Assembly: GCA_041744735.1 (NCBI GenBank)
Contig: JBGTKH010000412.1
Location: 1-5,432 of the forward strand
Length of the DNA stretch: 5,432 nt
Direction: 5' to 3'
Source of the DNA: JBGTKH01 sp041744735
GTDB taxonomy: Bacteria; Planctomycetota; Planctomycetia; Pirellulales; Pirellulaceae
This document shows, piece by piece, positions 1-4,958 of the stretch; position 1 is the first letter of the stretch, and the number at the start of each line of letters is the position of its first letter. A program made the translations under genes and the position numbers. The notes under the pieces were generated by a model. That model worked only from the letters and a program-made list of their open reading frames with translations. It was not told where the DNA came from and made no database searches.

Positions 1-471
1 GCGGGAATTCTCGGACCGATCGTGAACGTGATCGCTTCGCTGCAAGCCAACGAAGCGATCAAAATCCTCAGCGGCAATCGCGACGCCATCAGCCGCGTGC
101 TCAGCGTCTTTGAATTGTGGGATAACCGCATTCGGCAGGTAAAGCTAGATTCGCTGAAAGAATCGGCCGACTGTCCGACGTGCCAAGGGCGCGAGTTCCC
201 GTGGCTCGAAGGCCAGCGCGGCAGTCACACCGCCGTGCTCTGCGGCCGTAACGCCGTGCAACTTTCCTTTCCCGACCGCCACGCGCTGTCGCTGGATTCG
301 CTGGCCGACAAGTTAAAGGGCGTCGGCCGCGTGACTCGCAATCGCTACCTCTTGCGACTGGCCGTTGACGAGTATCTGCTGACTGTCTTTCCCGACGGCC
401 GAGCCATCATCGGCGGAACCGAGGACATCGCCGAAGCAAAGACGCTATACGCAAAATACATCGGCAGTTGA
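1..471 (+). CDS. ThiF/MoeB/HesA-family adenylyltransferase, C-terminal part (5' end outside window)
   Basis: The reading frame is open from base 1 to a TGA at 469-471, giving the last 156 residues of a longer protein. It begins with AGILGPIVNVIASLQANEAI, the helix after the catalytic region of E1-like enzymes, where ThiF and MoeB have AG(V/I)xGPxVGxIxSLQAxEAIK. These enzymes adenylate the C-terminal Gly of a ubiquitin-like sulfur carrier (ThiS or MoaD) in the cytoplasm, for thiamine or molybdopterin synthesis. CPTC at residues 58-61 of the visible part is the second half of the usual structural zinc site; the first CxxC would lie upstream. After it comes an extension (LCGRNAVQ, then YLLRL and DGRAIIGGTEDIAEAKTLY) like the tail of Bacillus-type ThiF, which is longer than enterobacterial ThiF. 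I therefore favour ThiF over MoeB, but the nucleotide-binding half is not visible, so the carrier partner is unresolved. The next gene starts 11 bases downstream, suggesting co-transcription. Confidence 0.88.
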   Translation, partial: AGILGPIVNVIASLQANEAIKILSGNRDAISRVLSVFELWDNRIRQVKLDSLKESADCPTCQGREFPWLEGQRGSHTAVLCGRNAVQLSFPDRHALSLDSLADKLKGVGRVTRNRYLLRLAVDEYLLTVFPDGRAIIGGTEDIAEAKTLYAKYIGS

Positions 472-482
472 CAGGACAATCG

Positions 483-926
483 ATGAACAAGGCCTTCATC
501 CGCGATCCCGATCCGTCGGTCGAGTATTGTCCGCGCTGCGGTTCGCCGGGCCAGCCGGTCGGTCGAAAGACCATCGAAGCACACGTGCCTGACCAAGCGC
601 AGCGGCAAGTCGCCGACTCGGCCAATTTCTGTCCCACGCCCACGTGCGACGTGGCATACTTCGATGGCTTCGAGCGGGTCGTGCTGGTTTCGGCTTTGGC
701 CGCTCCGATCTATCCGAAAGATCCGGCCGCTCCCATCTGCGCCTGCTTTGGTCTGACCTGCGACGACATCGATCAAGACATCGCCGAAGGCATCGTCGCA
801 CGCACCAAAGCCTTGCTTGAACGAGCCAAATCAGCCGAAGCGAACTGCGCCATCAAGTCCCCCAGCGGCCGTTCGTGCGTGGCCGACGTGCAGCGCTATT
901 ACATGAAACACCGCAGCGGAAGGTAG
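483..926 (+). CDS. CopZ N-terminal-domain-like [2Fe-2S]/zinc-binding protein
   Basis: This is a 147-residue cytoplasmic-looking protein with nine cysteines and no signal peptide. C16-P-R-C19 and C50-x4-C55 followed by VAYF look like the zinc site of the Archaeoglobus CopZ N-terminal domain. C86-A-C88, with C122 and C132 in a BFD-like helical region (GLTCDDIDQDIAEGI onward), are plausible [2Fe-2S] ligands; C93 is extra. CopZ proteins are copper chaperones whose N-terminal domain may reduce metal or supply electrons. Here the copper-binding HMA domain (MxCxxC) is absent, so only the iron-sulfur/zinc half is present and copper delivery should not be assumed. The ATG at 483 was chosen because AGGA lies at 473-476, six bases upstream. 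A TTG at 468 that overlaps the preceding stop would add five residues but lacks this site. Close spacing to the adenylyltransferase gene suggests an operon. No copper ATPase is in view. Confidence 0.8.
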   Translation: MNKAFIRDPDPSVEYCPRCGSPGQPVGRKTIEAHVPDQAQRQVADSANFCPTPTCDVAYFDGFERVVLVSALAAPIYPKDPAAPICACFGLTCDDIDQDIAEGIVARTKALLERAKSAEANCAIKSPSGRSCVADVQRYYMKHRSGR

Positions 927-942
927 CGGATATTTCAAGTTC

Positions 943-993
943 GTAGCCGAAGTCGCAAGACTTCGCAAGACTTCGGAATTCTTGCCAATTCCG
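943..993. repeat. TAGCCGAA-type intergenic hairpin element with duplicated right arm
   Basis: CGAAGTC (948-954) pairs with GACTTCG (959-965) across a GCAA loop, a GNRA tetraloop on the + strand. The right arm is then repeated as GACTTCGG (969-976) with a 10-base period, so the left arm CCGAAGTC can also pair with the second copy. A second hairpin follows directly: CGGAATT (974-980) and AATTCCG (987-993) around six bases. It starts 16 bases after the CopZ-like gene stops. A related element with the same layout lies at 1611-1643, so I read this as a dispersed REP-like repeat rather than a gene-specific signal. It has no T tract. Confidence 0.6.
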
Positions 994-1023
994 CGACGTG
1001 TGAGGCATGCTCAAATGAAAACA

Positions 1024-1056
1024 GGGCTGCGGTCGGCAGTATGCCGCCCGCGGCCC
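1024..1056. terminator. Bidirectional intrinsic terminator between convergent genes
   Basis: GGGCTGCGG (1024-1032) pairs with CCGCGGCCC (1048-1056) with one G-T wobble. After a single mismatch, CGGCA (1034-1038) pairs with TGCCG (1042-1046) around a GTA loop, giving 14 base pairs in all. On the + strand the stem is followed by TTTCTCGTTGTTTCT. On the - strand it is followed by TGTTTTCATTT. It lies 97 bases after the CopZ-like gene and 66 bases after the Lys/Ala mini-protein gene, which converge on it, so it can serve both. Confidence 0.7.
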
Positions 1057-1122
1057 TTTCTCGTTGTTTCTCGTAACCGGCCGCCGCGATGCATTCGGGC
1101 GGGCGGAGCAACGCGGTCGTTG

Positions 1123-1200
1123 CTACTTTTTCTTCTTGGCGGCTTTCTTCTTGGGAGCAGCCTTCTTCGCGGCTTTCTTTGCAGCTTTCTTCTTGGCCAT
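1123..1200 (-). CDS. 25-residue Lys/Ala-rich basic mini-protein
   Basis: The product is only 25 residues: 14 Lys, 9 Ala, 1 Pro and the initiator Met. It runs as KKK/AA/KK/AA blocks with one Pro at residue 16, very like the C-terminal tail of histone H1 and of bacterial H1-like proteins. By composition it would bind DNA or RNA electrostatically in the cytoplasm; that is inference. The start is well supported: AGGAGGA (1207-1213) lies six bases upstream of the ATG. The same frame is open further upstream, but those residues are unlike the basic block. All four Ala codons and both Lys codons are used, so the pattern is not a simple DNA repeat, which argues that the protein is what is maintained. 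It has a candidate promoter at 1298-1326 and a strong terminator downstream, so it appears to be a stand-alone gene. The alternative is a remnant of the 3' end of a longer histone-like gene. Confidence 0.62.
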   Translation of the reverse strand: MAKKKAAKKAAKKAAPKKKAAKKKK

Positions 1201-1206
1201 CGTCCG

Positions 1207-1213
1207 TCCTCCT
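1207..1213 (-). promoter_or_regulatory. Near-consensus Shine-Dalgarno of the Lys/Ala mini-protein
   Basis: Read on the - strand this is AGGAGGA, six bases before the ATG at 1200. It is the strongest ribosome-binding site in the window. It fixes the start at MAKKK rather than at the upstream in-frame starts, which would give up to 67 residues. Confidence 0.75.
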
Positions 1214-1297
1214 AAAAGTGTTTGGCGAGATCCGTCTCGCTGGCCGTCAGCCGAACTGAGGGCGATCAGCGTGTCCCACCATGAACTGAAGAACCAC

Positions 1298-1326
1298 ATT
1301 ACGTCCTGGTCCACTTCCTTCGTCAA
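1298..1326 (-). promoter_or_regulatory. Candidate sigma70-type promoter for the Lys/Ala mini-protein
   Basis: On the - strand, TTGACG (1321-1326) and CGTAAT (1298-1303) are separated by exactly 17 bases, matching the consensus boxes at 5/6 and 4/6. Transcription would start near 1291, leaving a leader of about 90 bases before the ATG at 1200. A near-palindrome AACCATGTGGTT (1354-1365) lies about 28 bases upstream of the -35 box and could be a regulator site, but nothing else supports that. Confidence 0.4.
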
Positions 1327-1365
1327 TCACGAACGACGTGTGACGATGTAAGTAACCATGTGGTT

Positions 1366-1608
1366 CGTACAACCCTCTCCATCATTTCGCCTGCACAACG
1401 ACTGCATGCAAGCAATCAGATTGCTGTGAATGTGCACGATTCGTTTCATTTCGTCAAGACCTGTGTGACCACGAGTGAGAAAATTCTTCGTTCGCGCGCG
1501 ATGACGTTGTTGCGCGTCGACGCGCCGCTTGTTGCTTCATCGCGCGATGAACGAGAGCGCGTTCGCGTGTTTGCATTGTCTTTCGTTGCGCGATGTCTTG
1601 AATCACTT
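1366..1608. other. Non-coding, palindrome-rich stretch with 46-base-spaced GCGCGATG motifs
   Basis: No convincing gene lies between the mini-protein promoter and the repeat element at 1609. Open frames exist on both strands (for example + from 1360), but their third positions show no clear GC preference and they lack ribosome-binding sites. What is visible is structure. There are two perfect 14-base palindromes, GCGCGTCGACGCGC (1512-1525) and TCATCGCGCGATGA (1537-1550). A 10-base inverted repeat, CGCGCGATGA (1495-1504) with TCATCGCGCG (1537-1546), encloses the first palindrome. GCGCGATG occurs at 1496, 1542 and 1588, exactly 46 bases apart. This could be a structured RNA, a protein-binding array, or decayed tandem repeats. 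Confidence 0.4.
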
Positions 1609-1691
1609 GGTAGCCGAACTCGTGAGAGTTCGTACGAGTTCGGGCTTCGCCGACCTTACGTGACAGCCGAAGTCTCACGACATCGGCTACC
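1609..1691. repeat. Compound REP-like element with 9-bp terminal inverted repeats
   Basis: The element starts with GGTAGCCGA (1609-1617) and ends with its exact reverse complement TCGGCTACC (1683-1691). Its left half is CGAACTC (1615-1621), a GTGA loop, GAGTTCG (1626-1632), then a second right arm GAGTTCGG (1636-1643). This is the same layout and spacing as the element at 943-976, with the central base pair swapped in all three arms. Its right half is AGCCGAAGTC (1665-1674), a TCAC loop and GACATCGGCT (1679-1688), a 10-position stem with one mismatch; its loop is GTGA when read on the - strand. It lies beyond the 3' end of the histidine kinase gene and could stabilise or end that transcript. 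It codes for nothing visible. Confidence 0.6.
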
Positions 1692-1700
1692 GTGATCGAC

Positions 1701-1714
1701 GGGCAGGAATGCCC
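1701..1714. repeat. GGGCA-GGAA-TGCCC hairpin downstream of the kinase gene
   Basis: GGGCA (1701-1705) pairs with TGCCC (1710-1714) around GGAA, a further GNRA loop on the + strand. It sits 51 bases beyond the kinase stop codon, next to the compound repeat. No T tract follows on the - strand, so any role in ending the kinase transcript would not be as a standard intrinsic terminator. Confidence 0.4.
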
Positions 1715-1764
1715 ATCCTACAGCCGAAACAGAAGAGACACGAAACAGTCGATCGTCGCGTTGC

Positions 1765-2895
1765 TCACGCACCGACCGGTTGGTGATTCGTCTCGACCGG
1801 CATCGTGAAGTAGAAGACGCTGCCGTTGTCCGGTTCAGATTCAACCCAGATCTTGCCGCCGTGTCGCTCGACGATCTGTTTGCACACGGCCAACCCGATG
1901 CCGTCGCCGGGATACTCTTCGCGGCTGTGCAGCCGCCGCGAGATCAAGAAGATGGCGTCGGCATGCTGCGGATCGATGCCGATGCCGTTGTCGCGGAAGG
2001 CAAAACGCCACATTTCTCCGGCTTTTTCGGCATGAATTTGCACTCGCGGCGTTTGGGAACCGCGGAACTTGACGGCATTGCCGACCAGATTCTGAAACAA
2101 TCGCGTAAGTTGCAATTCATCGGCGTGCACCGTGGGCAGCGGCTCGTGGTCGATCGCGGCTCCGCTCTCTTCGATCGCCACGCGTAGATTGGCCAGGGCA
2201 CTGGCCACGACCATGTTGCAATCGGTCGGTGCGAACGGCTGGCCGCGCGTACGGATTCGCGAAAACTCCAACAGGCCGTTGATCAGCGACTGCATCCGCT
2301 GCGCGCCGTCGATGGCATACGTGATGAACTCGCGGCCGGCGGAATTGAGTTTCTCCTCATAGCGGCGCTGAATCAACTCCACGTAACTCTTCACGGCCCG
2401 CAGCGGCTCCTGCAAATCGTGCGACACAACGTAGGCGAATTGTTCGAGCTGTGTGTTGGAGCGGAGCAGTTCTTCTTCCGCCCGCCGCCGCTCGTGCACT
2501 TCGTCCTGCAGCCGCGCGTTAGATTCGGAAAGTTGCGCGGTCCGCTGCTGCACCCGCTTTTCCAATTCGTCGCGAGCCTGCTGCAGCTCTTGTTTCACCT
2601 GCCGCCGCTGTAGGCACAGGAAAGCGGTGGCCAGGATGATCACGAGCGTGATCATCCGGTTGGTCAAAGCCATTGTCAGCTCGCCGCCGGGCGGTGAGAC
2701 CAGAAAGCCGATGAACAAGAGGATCGAGCACAGGGACGCGGTGATCAGGGTGGCCCGCCGCTGCGGCAACCACAGACTGACCAGCACGGGCGCCACATAC
2801 AACATTCCCTCGGCGTAGCCGCGCGCCGTGAACACGTCGGCCAGGAAGATGCCGAGGGTCAACAGAATACTAACAGTCATCGGTTGCAGACGCAT
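1765..2895 (-). CDS. Membrane-bound sensor histidine kinase
   Basis: This 376-residue inner-membrane kinase would autophosphorylate on His and pass the phosphate to a response regulator not encoded in the window. Four hydrophobic segments (about 7-24, 29-43, 48-67 and 80-95) form the N-terminal sensor, with no recognisable periplasmic or PAS domain. A charged heptad-like coiled coil (about 97-150) leads to the HisKA box, VVSHDLQEPLR, with the phospho-acceptor at H159. The ATPase domain shows the N box (LFQNLVGNAVKF, N269/N273), G1 (DNGIGI, 302-307), an F-box region (IFLISRRLHSREEYPG) and G2 (GDGIGLA, 330-336). The family is close to phytochrome-like kinases, which usually read RLHxREEYPGTGIGLA, so T-to-D in G2 and the loss of the second F-box Phe are deviations. 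The ATG overlaps the DUF1501 stop as TGATG and has no Shine-Dalgarno, which implies translational coupling. A second ATG five codons in (2880) is possible. Confidence 0.93.
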   Translation of the reverse strand: MRLQPMTVSILLTLGIFLADVFTARGYAEGMLYVAPVLVSLWLPQRRATLITASLCSILLFIGFLVSPPGGELTMALTNRMITLVIILATAFLCLQRRQVKQELQQARDELEKRVQQRTAQLSESNARLQDEVHERRRAEEELLRSNTQLEQFAYVVSHDLQEPLRAVKSYVELIQRRYEEKLNSAGREFITYAIDGAQRMQSLINGLLEFSRIRTRGQPFAPTDCNMVVASALANLRVAIEESGAAIDHEPLPTVHADELQLTRLFQNLVGNAVKFRGSQTPRVQIHAEKAGEMWRFAFRDNGIGIDPQHADAIFLISRRLHSREEYPGDGIGLAVCKQIVERHGGKIWVESEPDNGSVFYFTMPVETNHQPVGA

Positions 2896-4346
2896 CAGAC
2901 GAGAATTTGCTTAACTATGTTGCCGTGCACGTCGGTCAGGCGGTGATGACGGCCCTGGTACTTGAAGGTGAGCCGGGTGTGATCAATGCCCAAACAGTGC
3001 AGTATCGTGGCATTCAAGTCATGCACATGCACGGCATCCTTCACCACATTATAGGAGTGGTCGTCGGTCGTGCCGATGGTTAATCCGGGTTTTATTCCGC
3101 CCCCGGAGAGCCAGATGGTGAAGCAGCGCGGATGGTGATCGCGACCGTAGTTGTTGGCCGTCAATCTTCCCTGGCAATAAACGGTGCGGCCGAACTCGCC
3201 GCCCCAGATCACGAGCGTGTCGTCGAGCATCCCGCGCTGTTTGAGATCCTTGATCAGCGCGGCGGACGGCTGATCGGCGGCCAGGCACTGTTTGCGCAGT
3301 TCCTTCGGCAAGTTCGTGTGATGGTCCCAGTCGCGATGATAGAGCTGAATGAATCGCACGCCGCGCTCGGCCAAGCGGCGGGCCAGTAAACAATTCGCCG
3401 CCAGCGTGCCGGGCGTCCGGCAATCGGGGCCGTACATCTCCAAAATGTGCTGCGGCTCTTGCGAGATGTCGACGAGCTCGGGCACCGACGTCTGCATGCG
3501 GTACGCCAATTCATATTGTTCGATCCGCGTGGCGATTTCGGGATCGCCGACTTGGTCGAGTTTGATTTGGTTCAGCTTGGCCAAGTCGTCGAGCATCTCG
3601 CGCCGCGTCTCGGCGTCCAGCCCCGGCGGGTTTGACAAATACAACACGGGATCACCCGTGCGGCCGAACTTCACGCCTTGATGCTTCGTGGGCAGGAAGC
3701 CGCTGCCCCATAGCCGGTCGTATAAAGGCTGGCCGCCACTGCCGGAAATCAGCGTGACGAACGTCGGCAGGTCGTGGTTGACACTGCCCAAGCCATACGA
3801 TATCCACGACCCGATGCTCGGCCGGCCGGCCAGTTGCGCACCGGTTTGCAGGAACGTGACCGCGGGGTCGTGATTGATCGCTTCCGTGTGCATCGACTTG
3901 ATGAAGCACAAGTCGTCCGACACTTCGGCCGTGTACGGCAACAATTCGCTGAGCCACGCACCGCTCTGGCCGTGCTGCGTGAATTTGAACATCGACGGCG
4001 CGATCGGAAAACTCGCCTGCCCGGCTGTCATTCCCGTCAGCCGCTGGCCCATCCGCACCGAGTCCGGCAGTTCCGTTCCGCGCATGTCCGCCAGCTTCGG
4101 TTTGTAATCAAACAAATCCATCTGCGACGGCGCGCCGGACTGGCAGAGGTAGATGACGCGCTTCGCCTTGGCCGCAAAGTGCGGCAGACCGGGCAAACCA
4201 CCCGCCGCTTGTTTCGGCGTCGCCGGGTCCGCCAGCAGTTGCTCATTCAGCAGCGAAGCCAGCGCCGCCACGCCCAAGCCAACGCCCGTCCGCCCAAAAA
4301 AATGCCGACGAGTGAGTCGCTGCCATTGTTCGAATGCCGGATGCAT
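2895..4346 (-). CDS. Tat-exported DUF1501 (sulfatase/phosphatase-fold) protein
   Basis: A complete 483-residue DUF1501 protein, a family expanded in planctomycetes and distantly related to the sulfatase/alkaline phosphatase fold; its substrate is unknown. The N-terminus has a twin-arginine signal, LTRRHFFGRTGVGLGVAALA (residues 11-30), predicting folded export across the inner membrane. Family landmarks follow in order: the CQSGAPSQMDLFD stretch (68-80), MHTEAINHDPA (152-162), WDHHTNL (340-346), WGGEFGRT (381-388), GRDHHP (401-406), and a C-terminal block with HVHDLNATILHCLGIDH (440-456) and a DVHG turn near 472-475. The His/Asp/Glu-rich motifs are plausible metal ligands. Relatives are usually encoded after a DUF1549/DUF1553 cytochrome-like protein; here the upstream neighbour is divergent cutA, so that partner is missing. 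The ATG at 4346 has only a weak AGGG upstream. A candidate promoter lies at 4415-4443. The stop codon overlaps the start of the kinase gene. Confidence 0.95.
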   Translation of the reverse strand: MHPAFEQWQRLTRRHFFGRTGVGLGVAALASLLNEQLLADPATPKQAAGGLPGLPHFAAKAKRVIYLCQSGAPSQMDLFDYKPKLADMRGTELPDSVRMGQRLTGMTAGQASFPIAPSMFKFTQHGQSGAWLSELLPYTAEVSDDLCFIKSMHTEAINHDPAVTFLQTGAQLAGRPSIGSWISYGLGSVNHDLPTFVTLISGSGGQPLYDRLWGSGFLPTKHQGVKFGRTGDPVLYLSNPPGLDAETRREMLDDLAKLNQIKLDQVGDPEIATRIEQYELAYRMQTSVPELVDISQEPQHILEMYGPDCRTPGTLAANCLLARRLAERGVRFIQLYHRDWDHHTNLPKELRKQCLAADQPSAALIKDLKQRGMLDDTLVIWGGEFGRTVYCQGRLTANNYGRDHHPRCFTIWLSGGGIKPGLTIGTTDDHSYNVVKDAVHVHDLNATILHCLGIDHTRLTFKYQGRHHRLTDVHGNIVKQILV

Positions 4347-4361
4347 GTTGTTGGCCCTGTA

Positions 4362-4382
4362 GCTTGACTCTCCGAGTCGAGC
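4362..4382. repeat. Hairpin in the DUF1501 leader (GACTC-TCC-GAGTC core)
   Basis: GCTTGACTC (4362-4370) pairs with GAGTCGAGC (4374-4382) around TCC, giving nine pairs including one T-G wobble. It lies within the predicted 5' leader of the DUF1501-kinase transcript, 15 bases before the ATG. It may be another copy of an intergenic repeat type, or it may limit ribosome access; the sequence alone does not decide. Confidence 0.45.
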
Positions 4383-4414
4383 GTCTCGGGTTGCATTGTT
4401 GTGACGCCGTATCC

Positions 4415-4443
4415 ATGATACCCGTCAGCGCGCGGCCCGCCAA
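4415..4443 (-). promoter_or_regulatory. Candidate sigma70-type promoter of the DUF1501-histidine kinase operon
   Basis: On the - strand, TTGGCG (4438-4443) and TATCAT (4415-4420) are separated by exactly 17 bases, matching consensus at 4/6 and 5/6. Transcription would begin near 4408, about 60 bases before the DUF1501 ATG. Its position in the 173-base divergent gap facing cutA fits an operon promoter. I found no comparable pair for cutA on the + strand. Confidence 0.45.
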
Positions 4444-4519
4444 GTTCTTGGACCATCAACCCGTTCGCGCGCCCTCCGCAAACGTTTACGATCAATGTCA
4501 CTCAGTTGGAGCCACGCCC

Positions 4520-4864
4520 ATGACCGATGCCATTCAAATCGTCACCACGACCGCTCAGCAGGCCGACGCCCAGAAGATTGCCGCCGCACTCGTCGAACAA
4601 CGGCTAGCCGCCTGCGTGCAAATCAGCGGCCCCATCACCAGCACCTATCGCTGGCAAGGCGCTGTCGAATCCGCGCAAGAATGGCTCTGCACAATCAAAA
4701 CGCGGCGCGATCTCTACGACGAGGTTGAACAAGCCATCCGCCAACTACATCCTTACGACCAGCCCGAGATTCTCGCCACTCCCATCGTCGCCGGCAGCGC
4801 CGGCTATCTGAAATGGCTCGATGAAGAAGTGCAGGCACCTCCAACTCGAGCACCGTCCGGTTAG
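4520..4864 (+). CDS. cutA: Divalent-cation tolerance protein CutA
   Basis: A complete 114-residue CutA1-family protein, the usual size, with no signal peptide. CutA forms very stable ferredoxin-like trimers in the cytoplasm. It was named for copper tolerance in E. coli, but its true role is unsettled. Diagnostic motifs are present: IVTTTAQQADAQKIAAALVE (6-25), RLAACVQI (27-34), the TYRWQG strand with the downstream EW (residues 42-56), KTRRDLYDEVEQAI, HPYDQPEI (residues 77-84) and YLKWLDEEV. The ATG at 4520 was chosen because GGAG (4508-4511) lies eight bases upstream and it matches the family's normal N-terminus. The frame is open back to 4334, but that part overlaps the DUF1501 leader and does not resemble CutA. 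The gene is divergent from DUF1501. Its last residues are Pro/Thr-rich, and its 3' end abuts a truncated gene on the other strand. Confidence 0.93.
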   Translation: MTDAIQIVTTTAQQADAQKIAAALVEQRLAACVQISGPITSTYRWQGAVESAQEWLCTIKTRRDLYDEVEQAIRQLHPYDQPEILATPIVAGSAGYLKWLDEEVQAPPTRAPSG

Positions 4865-4958
4865 GTTTCCAGTTCAAACTGGTTCCGCCTGCGGGTAAGG
4901 CAAGTTCTACCTCGACGACCGGCCTGCCGCTTCGAAGCGGCCAAACAATACGAGGCAT
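4865..4958 (-). pseudogene. Truncated 5' remnant of a small gene, possibly retropepsin-like
   Basis: An ATG at 4958, inside the 3' end of the DUF5678-like gene, opens a frame reading MPRIVWPLRSGRPVVEVELA and then LPAGG. This looks like a genuine N-terminus: a short strand, an 'SGRPVVEVELALP' strand pair, then a turn. It recalls the first strands of small planctomycete retropepsin-like (aspartyl protease) proteins that follow DUF5678-like genes, where a DTGA motif would come next. That recollection is not proof. No DTG follows. Instead the frame passes at about 4865-4890 into the antisense of cutA and runs on as low-complexity Arg-rich residues to a stop at 4695. I read it as a gene cut off by a deletion or rearrangement that joined it to the cutA 3' end. 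It could also simply be a fortuitous open frame. Confidence 0.35.

Noticed and set aside
468..482. TTG start overlapping the adenylyltransferase stop for the CopZ-like gene
   Set aside because: The ATG at 483 has AGGA six bases upstream; the TTG has no comparable site.
345..776. 143-codon - strand frame opposite the first two genes
   Set aside because: It spans the junction of two well-supported + strand genes and shows no recognisable protein features.
1064..1351. Phe/Ala/Leu-rich + strand frame that looks like a hydrophobic protein
   Set aside because: The hydrophobic FFLAAFF pattern is only the antisense of the Lys/Ala codons of the mini-protein gene, which has the real start signals.
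1412..1440. Possible + strand promoter TTGCTG-17-TTTCAT ahead of the palindromic block
   Set aside because: The boxes match consensus at only about 3/6 and 4/6, and no supported gene or RNA lies downstream.
1454..1678. Arg-rich 74-codon frame on the - strand, including an inner ATG giving MQTRERALVHRAMKQQAARR
   Set aside because: Its 5' part lies in the repeat element, it has no convincing ribosome site, and its Arg richness follows from the CGCG palindromes. A real small protein cannot be fully excluded.
1360..1695. Open frame of 111 codons on the + strand through the intergenic region
   Set aside because: No ribosome-binding site, mixed third positions without the GC bias seen in real genes here, and it runs straight through the hairpin repeat at 1609-1691.
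943..1714. CRISPR array
   Set aside because: The repeats are short inverted hairpins at irregular spacing in both orientations, with no direct repeat-spacer pattern and no cas genes.
3774..4367. 197-codon frame on the + strand opposite the DUF1501 gene
   Set aside because: It is antisense to strongly conserved DUF1501 coding sequence, is Arg-rich as expected for a GC-rich shadow frame, and has no family resemblance.
4334..4519. N-terminal extension of cutA from the upstream in-frame ATG at 4334
   Set aside because: The extension would overlap the DUF1501 start and promoter and is unlike CutA; the family length fits a start at 4520 with GGAG upstream.
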